Source: Clostridia bacterium (GTDB lineage Bacteria > Bacillota > Clostridia > Christensenellales > Aristaeellaceae). From it: a stretch of 47,390 bases of DNA. The notes under the pieces were generated by a model. It worked only from the letters and a program-made list of their open reading frames with translations, did not search any database and was not told where the DNA came from. Position 1 is the stretch's first letter, and every line of letters begins with the position of its first letter. This document shows positions 43,279-47,390 of the stretch, one piece after another. The position numbers and the translations under genes were made by a program. Location: positions 1-47,390 of the forward strand of contig JAFYQB010000130.1 of assembly GCA_017547285.1 (NCBI GenBank), read 5' to 3'.

Positions 43279-45528
43279 TTACATCAGGGCAGCAGGGTTG
43301 ACTTCGCAGTAGATGCGGCAGCTTTCATTGCTGACCGCGCTGAGTTCGGACATCAGCGCCAGCAGCGGCGCGATATCCGGATGATCAAACATTTTCAGAA
43401 GCACATGATAGCGGAACTGTCCGCGGATGCGCTTGACGGGTGCGGCGTCCGAACGGATGAACAGCGTGCGCTTTTTCTGCTTCGGGTGACTTAGCAAATA
43501 AGTTTGCAGGGTGTTATAAAGCTGCTCACAGGTCATCTTTGCGTCCATTTCACGCGGACTTTCGATCAAAAGCCGCGCCAGCAGCGTAAACGGGGGATAG
43601 AGTCCCGCGCGGCGGCGGGCGAATTCCATTTCAAAGAAGGCGCGGTAATCCTGCGCAGCAGCGGCGTTGATGCAGGGGTCTTCCGGCTTGTAGGTCTGTA
43701 CGATCACCTGACCGGGCTGCTGGGCGCGGCCTGCGCGGCCTGCAACCTGCGTGATCAGCTGAAAGGTGCGCTCCTGCGCGCGGTAATCCGGCAGATTGAG
43801 GGTCATATCCGCCGCCACCACACCTACCAGCGTTACCTTGGGAAAATCCAGTCCCTTGGCGATCATCTGCGTGCCGATCAGCACCTTGGCTTCGCCGCTG
43901 CCGAACTGTGCAAGCAGCCTGGCATGCGCGTCTCGTTCACGGGTGGTATCGATATCCATGCGCACGGTTTTGACATGGGGGAACAGCTTGTGCATTTCCT
44001 CCTCCACGCGCTGGGTGCCGCTTCCGAAATAGCGGATGTATTTGCTGCCGCACTCCGGGCAGATGTCCGGCGGCTGCTGTACGTTGCCGCACATGTGGCA
44101 GCGCAGCTCCTGCGGCCCGTCCTCGCCCTGTTCGCGGTGGAGCGTCATGCTGATATCGCACTGTTCGCACTTGACCACATAGCCGCATTTGCGGCAGGAA
44201 ACAAAGGTGTTGTAACCGCGGCGGTTGAGGAAGAGCATGGCCTGCTGCCCGTTTTCCAGACACTCGGTCAGCTTTTGGATGAGCAGCCGGCTGAAAATGG
44301 AACGGTTGCCCCCGTCCAGCTCCTTGCGCATATCCACGATGGTTACTTCCGGCATGGGGCGGTTCTGCACGCGGTGGGGCATTTCCACCAGCGTGTAATC
44401 ACCGCGCCGGGCCATGGCAAAGGACAAAATGCTGGGCGTGGCGGAGGAAAGGATCACCGCTGCCCCTTCGCGCCGTGCACGGCTGATGGCGATGCGGCGC
44501 GCATCGTAGCGGGGATGCTTGTCGCTCAGGTAGGTCTGTTCGTGCTCCTCATCGATTACGATCAGCCCCAGGTTTTCCAGCGGGGCAAAGATGGCGCTTC
44601 GCGCTCCCACCACCACGCGGGCGTGACCAAGGCGGATGCGTCGCCATTCATCGTACCGCTGGCCATCCGTCAGGCGGCTGTGCAGTACAGCGGTTTCGGG
44701 CCCAAAGCGGGACCGGAACCAGCGCACCATTTGCGGGGTAAGGGCGATCTCCGGCACCAGAATAATGGCGCTCTTGCCCAGCGCAAGCGTTTCCTGCACC
44801 ATGGCAAGATACACCTCGGTTTTGCCGCTGCCGGTCACGCCATGCAAAAGGAAAGCGCCTGTGCCAGCCCTTAGCGAGGGCAGCATGGTGTTCAGCGCAT
44901 CCGTCTGTTCGGCAGTCATGGGCGGAGCAGCGGTTGGCTGGATATCTTCTGCGCCGTCCGGTGCGCGGAATACCTCACGCTCATACAGGCGGATCAGGCC
45001 GGCCTGTTCCAACGCTTTGAGCGCATCGCGCGGATTGTTGACCAGCTGTCCCAGTTCCGCCACGGGCTTGGCATCGCCGCTGGCAAGCAGACGCAGAAGG
45101 GTGGCGCGTTTGGCAGATCGCTTCTGGGTTTCCGCTTCATTCAGCGCGTCCACGCCTGTATTGAGCTGCGCATAGGGGACTTTTTTGAGCTGGATGCGGC
45201 CTGTGCGCATGGCGGCAGGAAGCATCAGACGGAGCGTTTCAGAGAGCGGACAGTGGCATTCCAGCGCCAGCTCCTCGGCCAGTTCCAGAAGCTGCGTAAG
45301 CAGCGCGGGATACTCATCCAGGCATCTGACAATAGGCTTGAGCTTTTCAAAGGGCACATCTGCCTGCTCCTTGGGCATGATATCCACCACAAAGCCGTCC
45401 ACCTGACGCCTGCCCAGCGGCACCAGCACGCGCATGCCCGTACAGACCGGCATGCCTTTCGGGATCAGGTAGGAAAAGGGGCGCGCCACATTGGTGTGCA
45501 CCACATCCACAATGACCTGTGCGACCAT
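43279..45528 (-). CDS. priA: Primosomal replication helicase PriA
   Basis: 749 residues. It is a superfamily 2 helicase that restarts stalled forks. An N-terminal DNA-binding domain (VIVDVVHTNVARPFSYLIP) precedes Walker A GVTGSGKTEVYL, DEEH in VIDEEHEQTYLSD, and a zinc-binding insert (CRKCGYVVKCEQCD, CHMCGNVQQPPDICPECGS). C-terminal motifs IGTQMIAKGLDFPKVTLVGV and TQVAGRAGRAQQPG follow. The start at 45528 has AAAGGAG seven bases upstream. It is first in the nine-gene operon to rpe. Confidence 0.96.
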   Translation of the reverse strand: MVAQVIVDVVHTNVARPFSYLIPKGMPVCTGMRVLVPLGRRQVDGFVVDIMPKEQADVPFEKLKPIVRCLDEYPALLTQLLELAEELALECHCPLSETLRLMLPAAMRTGRIQLKKVPYAQLNTGVDALNEAETQKRSAKRATLLRLLASGDAKPVAELGQLVNNPRDALKALEQAGLIRLYEREVFRAPDGAEDIQPTAAPPMTAEQTDALNTMLPSLRAGTGAFLLHGVTGSGKTEVYLAMVQETLALGKSAIILVPEIALTPQMVRWFRSRFGPETAVLHSRLTDGQRYDEWRRIRLGHARVVVGARSAIFAPLENLGLIVIDEEHEQTYLSDKHPRYDARRIAISRARREGAAVILSSATPSILSFAMARRGDYTLVEMPHRVQNRPMPEVTIVDMRKELDGGNRSIFSRLLIQKLTECLENGQQAMLFLNRRGYNTFVSCRKCGYVVKCEQCDISMTLHREQGEDGPQELRCHMCGNVQQPPDICPECGSKYIRYFGSGTQRVEEEMHKLFPHVKTVRMDIDTTRERDAHARLLAQFGSGEAKVLIGTQMIAKGLDFPKVTLVGVVAADMTLNLPDYRAQERTFQLITQVAGRAGRAQQPGQVIVQTYKPEDPCINAAAAQDYRAFFEMEFARRRAGLYPPFTLLARLLIESPREMDAKMTCEQLYNTLQTYLLSHPKQKKRTLFIRSDAAPVKRIRGQFRYHVLLKMFDHPDIAPLLALMSELSAVSNESCRIYCEVNPAALM

Positions 45529-45551
45529 GCGCGCTCTCCTTTCGTAATGGT

Positions 45552-45570
45552 TTGCGCACTGCGTGCGCAA
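45552..45570. other. Perfect hairpin between dacA and priA
   Basis: TTGCGCAC (45552-45559), loop TGC, GTGCGCAA (45563-45570). No T-run follows on the minus strand. It sits 24 bases upstream of the priA start and could be a protein-binding palindrome or an mRNA 5' structure. Confidence 0.5.
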
Positions 45571-45621
45571 GATGGGGCAGCCCTTCATGCAACTTGTTTG
45601 TTCATGCTGCTAAAGGGATGG

Positions 45622-47112
45622 TTAACGATAGAATCGGTTCTGCGGCTTTACACTGCTCTTTTTGCGCTTTCTGGCAGTGCTCTTATGGGTGATGCGCCAC
45701 AGTGTGCGGATGACCAGGAACACGCCTGCCGCCGGCAGGAGGAATGTCAGCACAAGCTCCACCGAAAGCGGCGGGAAGGGATTGGGATCACCAAAGACAA
45801 GCGCTTCAATTTCTTCCAGCGTGAGCGGCGCGTTTTCGCGGCGTTCGATGCTGCGGCTGGCTACCAGATCATAGACCACGGGGCTGCCGCCGTTTTCGGG
45901 GTAGTAGGTCATGGTGCCCATGACCTCGCCCTGCGTGATGGGCGTGGCAAAGTCGCGCGAATATTCGATCAGAACGGTCTGGCGCAGGTTGCGGGCCTTG
46001 CTTTCCATTTCGTCCTTGGTGGCCACAATGTAATGCCCCTGTGAACCGGCCTGAGCGCGCACGTTGAGCGTCAGCCGGCCGTAGCCGGGATCATCCAGCG
46101 AGAAGCCGGAGGTTTCCACCGTGATGGGGTTTTCCATGTACAGCTGCATGGGCGTCATGCTCACGAACTGCGAGAATCCGTACTCCATGAGCTTTTTGGT
46201 ATCGGACCAGCGTCCGTCCGCAGTGGTGTAGAAGACCACGGAGATCAGCTCGATGCCGTTGCGTTCGGCAGAACCAACAAAACAGTAACCGGCGGCGTTG
46301 GTAAAACCGGTTTTGATGCCTGTTGCGTATTCGTAGTAGGCGGTGTTTTCCTCCAGACTGGGGTTAAAGAAGCTGCGGGAGGAGTGGGTGAGTACGCGGG
46401 AGCGGTGCAGGTTGCTGGCAGGCAGCGTGTAAGTGTAGGTTTTGGCGATCTTTCGGAACTCGTCGTTTTTCATGGCTTCGCGGGCAATGATGGCCATGTC
46501 ACGAACCGTGGTGTAGTGGTTTACATCCTGCAGGCCGCTGGCGTTCATAAAGTGGGTGGAGGTGCAGCCGTACATGGCGGCGGCCTCGTTCATGAGCTGC
46601 ACAAATCCCTCCTGCGAACCGGCCACGGTTTCAGCAATCAGATTTGCGCCTTCGTTGGCGGAGCGAATGAAGGTGCCGTAAAGCAGATCTTCAAACACAA
46701 TGCTTTCGCCCACTTCCAGATCCATGGTCGCATCGCCTTCGCCGATGCCCCACATGGCGGAATCGGTCAGGTACACGGTCTGGCTTTGATCGCCCATCAT
46801 CAGCGCAAGCAGCAAAGTCATGATTTTGGTCGTAGAGGCCGGATACATGATCGCGTCGGCGTCCTTTTCAAAGATCACATCGCCGCTGGAGGCTTCAATC
46901 AGGATCGCGCTTTTGGCGTAAAGCTGATCTTCATCCAGTTCATCCGGCTTTTCCGGATCATAAGGTGCGGCGTCTGAAGGAAGACGCGGGGCTTTGTATT
47001 CGTACTCCTCATAGGCTTGGGCAAGCGCGGATTGGCAGAGGGGGCAAAGCAGGGTTACCAGCGTAAGAAGCATACAAAGAAAACGCTTGAAAAAAACAAA
47101 ATGTCTGCGCAT
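45622..47112 (-). CDS. dacA: D-alanyl-D-alanine carboxypeptidase (PBP5/DacA type)
   Basis: 496 residues. A signal peptide (about 1-32, cleavage near SALAQA) precedes the serine D,D-peptidase domain. Catalytic motifs are PASTTKIM (SxxK, about residues 91-98), SANEGAN (SxN, about 151-157) and GIKTGFT (KTG). A beta-rich PBP5 C-terminal domain follows, then one membrane helix (about 445-468, ELVLTFLLPAAGVFLVI) and a basic tail. It trims the terminal D-Ala of peptidoglycan stem peptides. GGGAGGG lies six bases before the ATG. Bacillus DacA- and DacF-type roles cannot be separated. Confidence 0.94.
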   Translation of the reverse strand: MRRHFVFFKRFLCMLLTLVTLLCPLCQSALAQAYEEYEYKAPRLPSDAAPYDPEKPDELDEDQLYAKSAILIEASSGDVIFEKDADAIMYPASTTKIMTLLLALMMGDQSQTVYLTDSAMWGIGEGDATMDLEVGESIVFEDLLYGTFIRSANEGANLIAETVAGSQEGFVQLMNEAAAMYGCTSTHFMNASGLQDVNHYTTVRDMAIIAREAMKNDEFRKIAKTYTYTLPASNLHRSRVLTHSSRSFFNPSLEENTAYYEYATGIKTGFTNAAGYCFVGSAERNGIELISVVFYTTADGRWSDTKKLMEYGFSQFVSMTPMQLYMENPITVETSGFSLDDPGYGRLTLNVRAQAGSQGHYIVATKDEMESKARNLRQTVLIEYSRDFATPITQGEVMGTMTYYPENGGSPVVYDLVASRSIERRENAPLTLEEIEALVFGDPNPFPPLSVELVLTFLLPAAGVFLVIRTLWRITHKSTARKRKKSSVKPQNRFYR

Positions 47113-47193
47113 GGCTTTCCCTCCCCGTTAGCAAATTTGGCAGATGAGGCATCCAAAATGCCAGAAGAGCATAAGGACACATCATAACAGCTT

Positions 47194-47223
47194 ATTATAC
47201 CACTAAAGGCAAGGTTTAGACAA
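47194..47223 (-). promoter_or_regulatory. Promoter of dacA
   Basis: On the minus strand TTGTCT (47218-47223), 18 bases, TATAAT (47194-47199). The leader is about 80 bases. Confidence 0.72.
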
Positions 47224-47258
47224 GCACAGAGTATGGTTTTACACATATTAGAGCACCG

Positions 47259-47288
47259 GAAAAAGAGGACCGGCGAAAGCCGGTCCTC
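47259..47288 (-). terminator. Terminator of a minus-strand gene beyond the right edge
   Basis: On the minus strand GAGGACCGGC pairs with GCCGGTCCTC around a four-base loop and is followed by TTTTT. It lies upstream of the dacA promoter, so dacA is an independent unit. Confidence 0.85.
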
Positions 47289-47315
47289 CCGCAGTTTGTC
47301 AATCAACCCATTAGG

Positions 47316-47390
47316 AGGCGTCGGAGGGCCGCAGCCCTCCGACTCTTGTTCCGAAGCTGACGACATGTGCGTCAGCTTCGGAAGCCTTGC
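47316..47390 (+). repeat. Family A multi-hairpin repeat, copy 3 (cut by window end)
   Basis: GTCGGAGGGC-CGCA-GCCCTCCGAC is followed by the CCGAAGCTGACG/CGTCAGCTTCGG stem and the left arm of the AAGCCTTGC hairpin. Bases 47325-47390 equal bases 1-66 exactly and in the same orientation. It directly follows a terminator. Confidence 0.85.

Overview
The window reads as a chromosomal segment of a Bacillota bacterium, most likely an uncultured member of class Clostridia with moderately GC-rich DNA. The support is gene order and gene content: a priA-def-fmt-rsmB-rlmN-stp-pknB-rsgA-rpe run, a yggS(ylmE)-sepF-yggT(ylmG)-ylmH-divIVA division cluster, an ireB-ruvX-DUF1292 trio, an rpmH-rnpA-yidD-yidC-jag run, and rex. 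Strong AGGAGG-type ribosome sites and TTGACA/TATAAT promoters fit this. I cannot name the genus. No phage, transposase, CRISPR array, rRNA or tRNA was seen; this is core chromosome.

Layout. 219-5066 (minus): a five-gene operon with ATGA overlaps, encoding an unknown membrane protein, RsuA, a small-domain methyltransferase, a MalY/PatB aminotransferase and a PepV-type dipeptidase. 5269-6468 (plus): plsY and a P-loop kinase-like gene. 6636-7562 (minus): a secreted four-SH3 protein. 7901-20837 (plus): a 47-residue peptide, an AI-2E/YtvI-type permease, ireB-ruvX-DUF1292-GNAT, aspartate kinase, a DUF6020-like membrane protein, a TSUP permease, a degenerate anti-sigma-like protein with a SigB/F/G-type sigma factor, then an HlyD-like protein and the ylm/sep/divIVA cluster. 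20892-22249 (minus): GNAT and rlmA. 22341-29211 (plus): MATE, rpmH-rnpA-yidD-yidC-jag, rex and a VanW protein. 29389-47112 (minus): GNAT, DUF3048, MATE, DEAD-box helicase, a 28-codon ORF, then rpe back to priA, and a dacA-type carboxypeptidase.

Themes. Envelope growth and division dominate: PlsY, SepF, DivIVA, YggT, the HlyD-like protein, VanW, DacA, the PASTA kinase, its phosphatase and its likely substrate IreB. Translation and ribosome maturation form the second theme: RsuA, RsmB, RlmN, RlmA, RsgA, L34, RnpA, Def and Fmt.

Most notable non-genic content: two families of dispersed multi-hairpin intergenic repeats. Family A lies at 1-209, 29219-29334 and 47316-47390; the first and last 66 bases of the window are identical. 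Its main stem differs between copies by a base-pair-preserving double change. Family B lies at about 6570, 15868 and 34707. The likeliest under-described biology is (i) the degenerate anti-sigma/sigma pair at the position sigG holds upstream of ylmE-sepF in Bacillus, (ii) the glutamine-rich expansion of SepF and its HlyD-like neighbour, and (iii) the structured repeats.
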